A stretch of DNA of 41,682 nucleotides, from the NCBI GenBank assembly GCA_027315445.1, contig DAHUYA010000180.1:1-41682 (forward strand). Reading direction: 5' to 3'. A model generated the notes under the pieces. That model made no database searches, was not told the origin of the DNA, and saw nothing but the letters and a program-made list of their open reading frames with translations. The first letter of the stretch is position 1. Each line of letters starts with the position of its first letter. The position numbers and the translations under genes were made by a program. Shown piece after piece: positions 1 through 8,606 of the stretch. Source of the stretch: Acidimicrobiaceae bacterium. GTDB lineage: Bacteria; Actinomycetota; Acidimicrobiia; Acidimicrobiales; RAAP-2.

Positions 1-1
1 G

Positions 2-556
2 ACCCAGTTGACGATGTTGACCGCCCAGGACCTTTTGTTCGGGCCGACGCTGCGACGCTTCCCCGGGCTCCGGGTGGCGCTGTCGGAGGGCGGGATCGGG
101 TGGATCCCCTACTACCTCGACCGGATCGACCGGCACGTCCGGAACCAGACGTGGACCCACAACGACTTCGGGGACGAGCTCCCCTCGGAGGTCTTCGCCA
201 AGCACTTCCTCGCCTGCTTCATCACCGACCCCTCGGGGCTGAAGATGCGCCAGCGGATCGGTGTCGACGTCCTCGCGTGGGAATGCGACTACCCGCACTC
301 GGACACCACCTGGCCGGAATCGCCCGAGCTGCTCATGGACGAGCTCGACGGAGCCGGGGCGACCGACCAAGAGGTCCACAAGATCACCTGGGAGAACAGC
401 GCCCGCTTCTTCGACTGGGACCCGTTCGCCCACTTCACCAAGGCCCAGGCCACCGTCGGCGCCCTCCGGGCGCTGGCCACCGACGTGGACACCACCCGGG
501 CGTCCAAGGAAGAGTGGCGCCGGCGCAACGAGGCGGCCGGGATCGGCGCCGTCTAG
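2..556 (+). CDS. Amidohydrolase_2 family metal-dependent hydrolase, C-terminal part (5' truncated by window edge)
   Basis: ORF open to window start; ALSEGGIGWIPYYLDRIDRH...DVLAWECDYPHSDTTWPESPE resembles the C-terminal half of amidohydrolase_2 proteins. Confidence 0.85.
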   Translation, partial: TQLTMLTAQDLLFGPTLRRFPGLRVALSEGGIGWIPYYLDRIDRHVRNQTWTHNDFGDELPSEVFAKHFLACFITDPSGLKMRQRIGVDVLAWECDYPHSDTTWPESPELLMDELDGAGATDQEVHKITWENSARFFDWDPFAHFTKAQATVGALRALATDVDTTRASKEEWRRRNEAAGIGAV

Positions 557-572
557 CGGCGAGCGGTCCCGG

Positions 573-1793
573 TCAGGTCACGACACCGTCGACCTTCAGG
601 GACACCACCTCTTCCCAGTCGAGCCCGAGCCCGGTGAGCACCTCGTCGGTGTGCTCGGCGAAGCGCGGGGCGCGCCCCAGGTCGGGCGGCCGCTCGTCGA
701 ACTGCACCGGGCTGGCCACCAGCCGGTAGTCCGGTCCGTCGCCGCCGGGGACGGTGCGCAGGTACCCGTTGCTCCGGACCTGGGGATCGTCGGCCACCTG
801 CAGGGTGTCCTGCACCGGTGCCCATGGGCCGCTCAGGGTGGCGAGGGCGGCGGTCCAGTACGAGAGGGGCTGGGCCGCGATCGCCTCGGCGACGAGGGCC
901 GCCGCCTCCTCGGCATGGGCCGCGATGTCCTCGGCCGAGGCGAACCGGGGGTCCTCGGCCGCCTCCGGTCGCCCGATGTGCCGGCAGACCTCGGCCCAGT
1001 AGCGCCCGGGTTGGAGCATCACCAGGGACAGGTACCGGCCGTCGGCCGTCCGGTAGAGGGACGACAGGGGGTTGCCCGAGCCGAGGGTCCCGGTCCGGGG
1101 GGCCTCCCACGGCCGCCGCAGGAGCAGCGACGAGCTGACGGCCATGCCCATCGCCCACAGCCCGCTGCCGAGCAGCGAGACGTCGACGACCGAGGTCTCC
1201 CCGGTGCGCTCGCGGGCGAAGAGGGCGGCGGCGATCCCACCGGCCAGGTTGGTCCCCGAGATCGTGTCGCCGTAGGCCGGGGCGGGTGGGGGGATCAACC
1301 CCTCCACGTCCGGCGGGGTGATGCTGGCCGCGGTGGAGGCCCGGCTCCAGAAGGCCGTCATGTCGTAGCCGCCACGGTCCGCCTCCTCGCCCCGGGCGCC
1401 CAGCGCGCTACCCCGGGCGTAGACGATCCTCGGGTTCACCCCTCGGATGTGCTCGACGTCGATCTCGAAGCGCTGCCGGCTGCCCGGCAGGAGGCTGGTG
1501 AGGAAGACGTCGGACTGGCGGGCGAGCCGGTAGAGCACCTCGCGACCCCGCTCCTGTGTGAGGTCGAGCCCGATGCTCCGCTTGCCCCGGTTCGGGTGCT
1601 CGACGTTGGGGTTGAGGTCCCCCTCGACCACGAAGGACCCGGTGCGGCGCAGGCCCCGCTGCGGGTCCCCGGTCACCGCGTGCTCGACCTTCAGGACCTC
1701 GGCGCCCCAGTCGGCGAGCACGGCCCCCGCCGAGGTGACGAAGCCGTACATGGCGACCTCGAGCACTCGGACGCCGCTCATCGGGCTCTGCAT
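573..1793 (-). CDS. CaiB/BaiF family CoA-transferase
   Basis: MQSPMSGVRVLEVAMYGFVTSAGAVLADWGAEVLKVEH...GDPQRG is the typical CaiB/BaiF N-terminus; the longer upstream ORF extension is antisense to the next gene. Confidence 0.9.
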   Translation of the reverse strand: MQSPMSGVRVLEVAMYGFVTSAGAVLADWGAEVLKVEHAVTGDPQRGLRRTGSFVVEGDLNPNVEHPNRGKRSIGLDLTQERGREVLYRLARQSDVFLTSLLPGSRQRFEIDVEHIRGVNPRIVYARGSALGARGEEADRGGYDMTAFWSRASTAASITPPDVEGLIPPPAPAYGDTISGTNLAGGIAAALFARERTGETSVVDVSLLGSGLWAMGMAVSSSLLLRRPWEAPRTGTLGSGNPLSSLYRTADGRYLSLVMLQPGRYWAEVCRHIGRPEAAEDPRFASAEDIAAHAEEAAALVAEAIAAQPLSYWTAALATLSGPWAPVQDTLQVADDPQVRSNGYLRTVPGGDGPDYRLVASPVQFDERPPDLGRAPRFAEHTDEVLTGLGLDWEEVVSLKVDGVVT

Positions 1794-1893
1794 GGGCGAC
1801 CGCCCTCCGGAGATTCGGTTGCGCCGACCGACCGGTCGGACCAAGATGGTGGCGCTGACCGTCGCAGCTTCGTAAAGAACTGACCTGAACCTG

Positions 1894-1921
1894 TTGCGAA
1901 AACTAGCTTCTCTGTTACAGT
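1894..1921 (+). promoter_or_regulatory. candidate sigma70-type promoter for the substrate-binding protein gene
   Basis: TTGCGA (1894-1899), 16 nt, TACAGT (1916-1921) in the divergent intergenic region. Confidence 0.35.
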
Positions 1922-2003
1922 GAGACAAGTTTCCCGGCGATTGAGTTACGACGCACGGGGGCGCGCCGGCCACCGGGCCGCGCGGCGCGACGGGGGCAAC
2001 ACC

Positions 2004-3263
2004 ATGGGAGTGGGAGGGACGATGGGTCTTCGACTGGCAAAGGTTTCGCTCGCCGCGGCGACGCTGCTCGGCGTCCTCGGCGTGCTGTCGGGGCCGATGG
2101 CTCCGAGTGCCTCGGCCGCGCCGGCGCCGATCACGATCGCCTACATCAGCTCGCTCACCGGCCCCGGTGGACCCCAGGATGCCTCCTCGCCGGCCGGCTT
2201 CCTCGCCCGGATCGACCTCCAGAACGCCCAGGGCGGCGTGCACGGGCACAAGCTGGTGCCGCTCGTGCTCGACGACCAGACCAACCCGGCGGACATCGCC
2301 ACCGTGGTGCAGCTCGCCATCTCGAAGGGGGCCTTCGGGATCGTCTCGCAGAGCCCGCTGTTCTTCTTGGCCGCCAAGTACCCCCAGCAGGCCGGCGTCC
2401 CGGTGACCGGCTCCTACGACGACGGCCCGGAATGGGGCCAGCAGCCCTACACCAACATGTTCGCCTCCGACGAGGGCAGCGTCGACCCGAAGTACCCGGT
2501 CAACACCCAGCTGGGCGACCTCTTCAAGAAGCTCGGCGGCTCGGTGCTCGGCGCCTACGGCTACGGCATCTCGCCGTCCTCGAGCCGGGCGGCCATCGCC
2601 ACCGCCAAGTCGTTCGAGCACGCCGGGGGGAAGGTGGGCGTCCTCAACACCTCGGTTCCCTTCGGCGCGGTCGACTTCACCACCGACGCACTCATCGCCA
2701 AGCAGCACGGGATCAACGCCCTGTCGCCGGCGATGGACGGCAACTCCAACTACGCCCTGGCCACCGCGCTCGAGCAGGCCGGGGTCAAGCTGAAGGCGGT
2801 GGTCTTCGCCACGGGCTACGAGCCGGGCGTGATCCACTCGCCGGTGTGGAACACCCTGCAGGGTGACTACTTCCTGTCGCTGTTCCGCCCCTGGGACCTC
2901 CCCAACGCCGGCACCCGGCAGATGCAGGCCGCAATGGAGAAGTACCAGCACTTCACCAAGAGCCAGTTCCCCACCTTCGGCCAAGCCGAGGCGTGGGCGG
3001 GTGCCGACCTCATGATCAAGGGGCTCGAGATGGCAGGCAAGAACCCGACGAGGCCGGCGGTGATCAAGGACCTCCGTGGCCTGAAGGCGTACAACGACAA
3101 CGGCCAGCTGCCGATCACGATCAACTACTCGACCATCTTCGGCCACGACCCGGCCCAGACCTGCGCCTGGATCATGAAGGCGGTCAAGAACGGCTTCGTC
3201 CCCTGGTCGACCAAGCCCTTCTGCGGGACCGACCTGCCGGGCACCTCGACGGCCAGCTCCTAG
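2004..3263 (+). CDS. ABC transporter substrate-binding protein (branched-chain amino acid type, Peripla_BP_6)
   Basis: Signal peptide VSLAAATLLGVLGVLSGPMAPSASAAPAPITIAYISSLTGPGG, then periplasmic-binding fold; start 2004 or 2022. Confidence 0.88.
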   Translation: MGVGGTMGLRLAKVSLAAATLLGVLGVLSGPMAPSASAAPAPITIAYISSLTGPGGPQDASSPAGFLARIDLQNAQGGVHGHKLVPLVLDDQTNPADIATVVQLAISKGAFGIVSQSPLFFLAAKYPQQAGVPVTGSYDDGPEWGQQPYTNMFASDEGSVDPKYPVNTQLGDLFKKLGGSVLGAYGYGISPSSSRAAIATAKSFEHAGGKVGVLNTSVPFGAVDFTTDALIAKQHGINALSPAMDGNSNYALATALEQAGVKLKAVVFATGYEPGVIHSPVWNTLQGDYFLSLFRPWDLPNAGTRQMQAAMEKYQHFTKSQFPTFGQAEAWAGADLMIKGLEMAGKNPTRPAVIKDLRGLKAYNDNGQLPITINYSTIFGHDPAQTCAWIMKAVKNGFVPWSTKPFCGTDLPGTSTASS

Positions 3264-3276
3264 CCGCAGGCCGCCC

Positions 3277-3343
3277 GCACGGGGCCCCCGCACGGGGCCC
3301 CCGCACGGGGCCGTCATGCGGGGCCGTTATGCGGGGCCGTTCG
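3277..3343. repeat. 13-15-bp GC-rich tandem repeats downstream of the binding-protein gene
   Basis: gcacggggccccc / gcacggggccccc / gcacggggccgtcat / gcggggccgttat / gcggggccgttcg. Confidence 0.8.
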
Positions 3344-3415
3344 GGACAGCGGTGGAGCGCTCGGGGCGCCCCGCCGGCTCCCGACGGGCGCCTGCCAGCC
3401 CGTAGTCTCCCGTCC

Positions 3416-4168
3416 GTGAACCGCGGTGCCCGGACGGCGGACCAAGAGGAGCAGGAGGGTGAGGCGGTCCGGCCGCCGGGAGTCGACGGGGCCTTGCGCG
3501 GCACCCTGTTCACCCCCCCGGCGGGGCGGCGGTCCCCGGCGATCGTGGTGCTGCCGGAGATCGACGGCTACTCGGCCGGCACCGAGGCGGCCGCCCGGCG
3601 GCTGGCCGGCGGCGGGTACCTGGCGCTTGCCCTCGACCCCTTCGCCGGAGTCGGCGGGACGCCCCCACTGCGGTCGCGGGCCGACACCGTCGCCTGGGTG
3701 CTCTCCCTCAACGAGCGGCGGCACCTTTCCGACGTGGCCCAGGCCATCGCCTGGCTCCGGGCACACCCGACAGCCGACGGGCGTCTGGGCCTGCTCGGCT
3801 TCTCGGCCGGGGGTCGCTACTCGCTCCTGCTCGCCACCGAGCCCCACGGCATCGACGCCGTCGTCACCTTCTACGCCCCGCCCTGGCCGCGCGAGTCGCT
3901 GCAGACCGTGATGGCCTCGGGCGACCACCTCCCGCGCGTGCGCCCCCCGATCTGCGCCCTCTTCGCCGAGCAGGACGACTTCGTCCCGCCGGCGGTGCTC
4001 GACCGGTACCGGGCGGCGACCACCGGCCGGGTCGGCGACGAGATCCACGTCCTGCCGGGACGGCACCTGTTCGCCAACCCGGTCCGGCGGGCCTACCAGG
4101 CCGACTCGACGGAGCAGGCCTGGCGCCTCGCCCTCGCCTTCCTCGGCCGCCACCTCGGACCGCACTAG
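3416..4168 (+). CDS. dienelactone hydrolase family protein
   Basis: GTG start; AIVVLPEIDGYSAGTEAAARRLAGGGYLALALDPFAG...LGLLGFSAGGRYSLLLATE; DLH-type alpha/beta hydrolase. Confidence 0.85.
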   Translation: MNRGARTADQEEQEGEAVRPPGVDGALRGTLFTPPAGRRSPAIVVLPEIDGYSAGTEAAARRLAGGGYLALALDPFAGVGGTPPLRSRADTVAWVLSLNERRHLSDVAQAIAWLRAHPTADGRLGLLGFSAGGRYSLLLATEPHGIDAVVTFYAPPWPRESLQTVMASGDHLPRVRPPICALFAEQDDFVPPAVLDRYRAATTGRVGDEIHVLPGRHLFANPVRRAYQADSTEQAWRLALAFLGRHLGPH

Positions 4169-4181
4169 CGAGCCGTCACGC

Positions 4182-4210
4182 TTGCTGCGATGGGGGCTCT
4201 CACTTACGAT
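4182..4210 (+). promoter_or_regulatory. candidate sigma70-type promoter upstream of amidohydrolase
   Basis: TTGCTG (4182-4187), 17 nt, TACGAT (4205-4210); AGGAGG Shine-Dalgarno before ATG 4243. Confidence 0.45.
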
Positions 4211-4242
4211 AATGGCGTTCTCAGCAGACGAGGAGGAGCCTC

Positions 4243-5426
4243 ATGTCCAGAGTCCCGCTGTTCGACGCCGACAACCACATGTACGAGACGAAGGACGCCC
4301 TGACCAAGTTCCTCCCCGACCGCTACCGCGGGGTGATCGACTACGTGGACGTGCGCGGCCGGACCAAGATCGTGGTGCGCGGCCAGATCAGCGAGTACAT
4401 CCCCAACCCCACCTTCGACGTGGTGGCCAGACCCGGCGCGCAGGAGGACTACTACCGGGGGGGAACCCCGAGGGGAAGAGCCGCCGCGAGATCTTCGGCG
4501 AGCCCATCCGCGCCATTCCGGCCTTCCGGGAGCCGGCGCCCCGCCTCGAGCTGATGGACGAGCAGGGGGTCGACCGGGCCCTCATGTTCCCGACCCTGGC
4601 CAGTCTGATCGAGGAGCGGCTGCGCGACGACCCAGACCTCATCCACGTCGTGGTCCACGCCCTCAACCAGTGGATGCACGAGACCTGGTCCTTCAACTAC
4701 CAGGACCGGATCTTCGCCACTCCGGTCATCAGCCTCCCGGTGGTCGAGAAGGCGATCGAGGAGCTCGAGTGGGTGGTGGCCCGTGGCGCCCGGGCGATCC
4801 TGATCCGCCCGGCACCGGTCCCCGGCCACCGCGGTCCCCGGTCCTTCGGCCTGCCCGAGTTCGATCCCTTCTGGGAGAAGGTCGTGGAGGCGGACCTCCT
4901 GGTCGGCATGCACTCGTCCGACAGCGGCTACTCCCGCTACGCCAACGAGTGGACGGGCGGCCACGCCGAGATGCTCCCGTTCCAGCCGCAGGCCTTCCGG
5001 ATGCTGCTCGAATGGCGCCCGATCGAGGACGCGGTGGCCGCCATGGTGTGCCACGGCGCCCTCTCACGCTTCCCCCGGCTCAAGGTGGCGGTGATCGAGA
5101 ACGGCAGCAGCTGGGTGGAGCCGCTCCTCAAGGCCATGGCCGACGTCTACGAGAAGATGCCCCAGGACTTCATGGAGGACCCGGTAGACGTGGTCAAGCG
5201 CAACGTCTCCATCAGCCCCTTCTGGGAAGAGGATCTCGGGGCGCTGGCCGAGGTGCTGGGCGAGGACCACGTGCTGTTCGGGTCCGACTACCCCCACCCC
5301 GAGGGCCTGGCCGAGCCGGCGACCTTCACCGACGGGCTCTCCCACTTGCCGGAGCCGACGGTCGCCAAGATCATGGGCGGGAACTTGGCCCGTCTGATGA
5401 ACGTCGCCGACGTCGCGGCCGCCTGA
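4243..5426 (+). CDS. Amidohydrolase_2 family protein, interrupted by an apparent frameshift at a G7 run (about 4457-4463)
   Basis: Frame 1 MSRVPLFDADNHMYETKDAL...AQEDYYRGG continues in another frame as NPEGKSRREIFGEPIRAIPAFREPAPRLELMDEQGVDRALMFPTLA...FGSDYPHPEGLAEP. Confidence 0.82.
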
Positions 5427-5450
5427 CCGCCGCCCGAGACAGGAGGAGCG

Positions 5451-6716
5451 ATGCCCCGCCCCCGGACCCCGCCGGCCCCGATCCGCCTGCGGGCCGCCCG
5501 CATGCTCGACGTCGTCACCGGCGAGCTCGTCACGCCGGGTGACCTGCTGATCGAGGACGGCCGCATCGTCTCCCTCTCCCCCACCTCGGTCCCCTCGGGA
5601 TCAGAGGAGATCGATCTCGGCGACCTGACGCTCCTCCCCGGACTGATGGACATGGAGGTCAACCTCCTCCTCGGCGGCCCGAACCACGAGAGCCCCCTCA
5701 ACCCGGTGCAGGACGACCCGGCGCTGCGCACCCTGCGGGCGGTGGCCAACGCCCGTCGCACCCTGCGGGCGGGGTTCACCACCGTCCGCAACCTGGGGCT
5801 CTTCGTCCAGACCGGCGGCCTGCTGCTCGACGTCGCCCTCAAGAGGGCCATCGACTTCGGCTGGATCGAGGGCCCCCGGGTGGTCCCGGCCGGCCACGCC
5901 ATCGCCCCCACCGGGGGGCACCTCGACCCCACCATGTTCCAGGCGCTCGCTCCCCACATCATGCCGCTCACCGTCGAGGAGGGCATCGCCAACGGCGTGG
6001 CCGAGGTCCGAAAGGCGGTCCGCTACCAGATCAAGTACGGGGCCGAGCTGATCAAGGTCTGCGCCTCCAACGGGGTCATGTCCCACACCGGCCCCGCCGG
6101 CGCCCAGCAGTACTCGGACGAGGAATTGCGGGCCATCGCCGACGAGGCCCACCGGGCCGGGCGAAAGGTGGCGGCCCACTGCATGGGCGACGGCGCGGTC
6201 CGGGCGGCGGTCGAGGCGGGGATCGACTGCATCGAGCACGGCTTCCTGGCCGGCAAGGACACGCTCGACCTGATGGCCGAGCGGGGCACCTTCCTGGTGG
6301 CGACCAGCTACCTGGCCGACGGGATGGACGTCTCGCGGGCCGCCCCCGAGCTGCAGGCCAAGGCGGCCGAGGTGTTCCCCCGGTCACGGGCGACCATCAG
6401 CATGGCGATCGAGCAGGGTGTGCGCATCGCCTGCGGCACCGACGCCCCCGCGATCCCGCACGGGCGCAACGCCAAGGAGCTGCTCGCCCTGGTCGACCGG
6501 GGCATGACCCCGCTGCAGGCGATCCGGGCGGCCACGGTGGTCTCGGCCGAGCTCATCGCGGCCGAGGACCGCGGCAGGCTCGAGGAGGGCCTGCTGGCCG
6601 ACGTGATCGCCGTGGCGGGCGACCCGACGTCCGACATCACCGCCACCGAGCGGGTGGCCTTCGTGATGAAGGGCGGCACCGTCTACCGCAACGACGCGGC
6701 CGGACCCCGAAGGTAG
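5451..6716 (+). CDS. amidohydrolase family protein (imidazolonepropionase/prolidase-like metal-dependent hydrolase)
   Basis: GDLLIEDGRIVSL..., GFTTVRNLG, AHCMGDGAVRAAVEAGIDCIEHG, IACGTDAPAIPHG motifs. Confidence 0.9.
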   Translation: MPRPRTPPAPIRLRAARMLDVVTGELVTPGDLLIEDGRIVSLSPTSVPSGSEEIDLGDLTLLPGLMDMEVNLLLGGPNHESPLNPVQDDPALRTLRAVANARRTLRAGFTTVRNLGLFVQTGGLLLDVALKRAIDFGWIEGPRVVPAGHAIAPTGGHLDPTMFQALAPHIMPLTVEEGIANGVAEVRKAVRYQIKYGAELIKVCASNGVMSHTGPAGAQQYSDEELRAIADEAHRAGRKVAAHCMGDGAVRAAVEAGIDCIEHGFLAGKDTLDLMAERGTFLVATSYLADGMDVSRAAPELQAKAAEVFPRSRATISMAIEQGVRIACGTDAPAIPHGRNAKELLALVDRGMTPLQAIRAATVVSAELIAAEDRGRLEEGLLADVIAVAGDPTSDITATERVAFVMKGGTVYRNDAAGPRR

Positions 6717-6728
6717 CCCGAAGGCAGG

Positions 6729-6764
6729 GCGCCACCGCCGCCGTGGGCGCCACCGCCGCCGTGG
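6729..6764. repeat. exact 18-bp tandem duplication between convergent genes
   Basis: gcgccaccgccgccgtgg x2. Confidence 0.85.
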
Positions 6765-6778
6765 AGAGGCAGCCCGGT

Positions 6779-7105
6779 CTACGGGACGGGCTCGACGACC
6801 ACGTCGATCGACGAGGCCCCGCTGTCGGGCACCCTCGGCTGGCGCCAGACCTCCACCGGGAAGGAGACGGTGACCAGCGAGGAGAACAGCCAGAGCAGGT
6901 TGCGGTCCTGCTCGGCGATGCCCTCGATGGGCACGCCCTTCAGGTACTCCACCCCGTCCTCGAGCCGCGGGAACGCGGCGTCGTAGAAGGCCTGCAGCTC
7001 GTCCATCGAGCTGGCCAGGCGCTTGGCGAACCGGTCGCGCTCGCTGGGCAACACCCAGTCGGCGAACGGCTCGAGCTCGGCGAACACTTGGGGAAGGATC
7101 GGCAT
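6779..7105 (-). CDS. small conserved-looking protein of unknown function, gene directly downstream of the Rieske oxygenase
   Basis: ORF MPILPQVFAELEPFADWVLPSERDRFAKRLASSMDELQAFYDAAFPRLEDGVEYLKGVPIEGIAEQDRNLLWLFSSLVTVSFPVEVWRQ; 13-nt gap after the Rieske stop. Confidence 0.75.
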   Translation of the reverse strand: MPILPQVFAELEPFADWVLPSERDRFAKRLASSMDELQAFYDAAFPRLEDGVEYLKGVPIEGIAEQDRNLLWLFSSLVTVSFPVEVWRQPRVPDSGASSIDVVVEPVP

Positions 7106-7118
7106 CTCGGTGCTCCTG

Positions 7119-8402
7119 TCACGAGGCGGCCGACACCCGCACCGTCGTGCGGGTCGGCCCACCCTGGTGGTCGGCGACGTACTGGCGGCAGGTCCGATGC
7201 AGATGGCGGAGCATGACCTCCTGGTCGCAGAGGGGGAACTCCCGCACGGCGCCGGTCTCGATCATCATTTGGGTCGCCTCGAGGGTGTTGCCGTCCTGCA
7301 GTCCGAACTCCTTGAAGGTCACCACCGCGAGCTCCTGCTCGAGCCGCTCGTAGGCGTTGGCCGGCGGCACGAAGTAGAGCGAGGTCTCGAAGACGTGAGT
7401 GTGGTGGGACGTCGGCCAGTAGTGGTAGGTGAGGTACCAGTTCGGCTTCCAGATCAGGATCATGAAATTCGGGAAGAACAGGTAGGAGTCGAGGCCCCAG
7501 GCAGGATGGCCCGAAGGGTTGAGCCCGGACGGGAGCGCGCCGATGTCCGGTGCGTCCCAGGGGCCGAACAGCCCGCTGCGCAGGACCCGGTCGATCGGCT
7601 TCACCATGCCGAGGTCCTTGGGCGGCGACATCCCGCCCCACGAGGACACCATCGCGTGCGGACCGTCGATGTCGTAGGCCAGCGCCTCGTAGCCGAAACT
7701 CTGGAGCTTGCGGGACTCCTCCTCGGTCGCCTGCTTCGCGTGGAGCACGGGTGCGTGGTAGAACTCGACGAAGGCGTCGATGAAGAGCTTCCAGTTGCTC
7801 CCCACCTCGGCCCGGTAGGTGTGCTTCTGGGTCATCAGGTGGAACGGGTAGCCCTCGATGCCGGCTCCGAGACGTCCCATGTACTCCCTGAGCGGCGGCG
7901 CGTCGGGGTCGAGGGTGACGAAGACGAACCCCTCCCAGACGTCGGTCCGGACCGGTGCCAGCCCGAAATTCGACTTGTCGAGGTTGAAGAATTCGTCCTC
8001 CTGCTGGACGAAGGTCAGGTTCCCCTGCAGGTCGTAGCGCCAGCCGTGGTACTTGCAGGTGAACTGGCGGCAGACCCCCTGGGTCTCCTCGCGGGGGTAG
8101 TCCTGCCACACCAGCTTGTTGCCGCGATGCCGGCACATGTTGTGGTAGGAGCGGACCTCGTCGTCCATGTCCCGGACGACGAGGACGGCGGTCCGGGCCG
8201 CATCGAGCTCCTTGGTGAAGTAGCTCCCCTTCCTCGGCAGCTGCTCCACCCGGCCGACGTTGAGCCAGGTACGCCGGAAGATGGCGTCGCGCTCGAGCTC
8301 GTAGAACTCCGGCGAGGTCGAGTCGTCGTAGACGACCGGCTCGGTGGCCAGCCCGAAGTGCTCGGTCCAGCTGCCCTCGGCAGGCTTGGTGAAGTGCGCC
8401 AT
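7119..8402 (-). CDS. Rieske [2Fe-2S] aromatic ring-hydroxylating oxygenase, alpha subunit-like
   Basis: CRHRGNKLVW...CRQFTCKYHGWRYDLQGNL Rieske motif; catalytic-domain region DAFVEFYHAPVLH. Confidence 0.92.
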   Translation of the reverse strand: MAHFTKPAEGSWTEHFGLATEPVVYDDSTSPEFYELERDAIFRRTWLNVGRVEQLPRKGSYFTKELDAARTAVLVVRDMDDEVRSYHNMCRHRGNKLVWQDYPREETQGVCRQFTCKYHGWRYDLQGNLTFVQQEDEFFNLDKSNFGLAPVRTDVWEGFVFVTLDPDAPPLREYMGRLGAGIEGYPFHLMTQKHTYRAEVGSNWKLFIDAFVEFYHAPVLHAKQATEEESRKLQSFGYEALAYDIDGPHAMVSSWGGMSPPKDLGMVKPIDRVLRSGLFGPWDAPDIGALPSGLNPSGHPAWGLDSYLFFPNFMILIWKPNWYLTYHYWPTSHHTHVFETSLYFVPPANAYERLEQELAVVTFKEFGLQDGNTLEATQMMIETGAVREFPLCDQEVMLRHLHRTCRQYVADHQGGPTRTTVRVSAAS

Positions 8403-8606
8403 GTGCGTCGTCCTCCCTCGGCGTTCCCCCGGAACGGTATCACTGCTCTCCATCTCTGAGAAACCCGTTTCCGAATGTAGTCCGACCAGGGACGCCCGGC
8501 GGTGGCTCCCGGTGCAGGGGCGCCGGCATGGGCGGCTCGGAAATGTTATGTTCGCGAAACGGGAACTTGGTTACCACCAGGCCCTCGACCCGACGTGGGA
8601 GCAGCC

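Noticed and set aside
261-1883. 540-aa plus-strand ORF
   Set aside because: Antisense to CaiB; Arg/Gly/Pro-rich composition without recognisable domains.
573-3317. 914-aa minus-strand ORF
   Set aside because: Only the CaiB portion (573-1793) has recognisable protein similarity; the rest is antisense to the binding-protein gene, a usual high-GC artefact.
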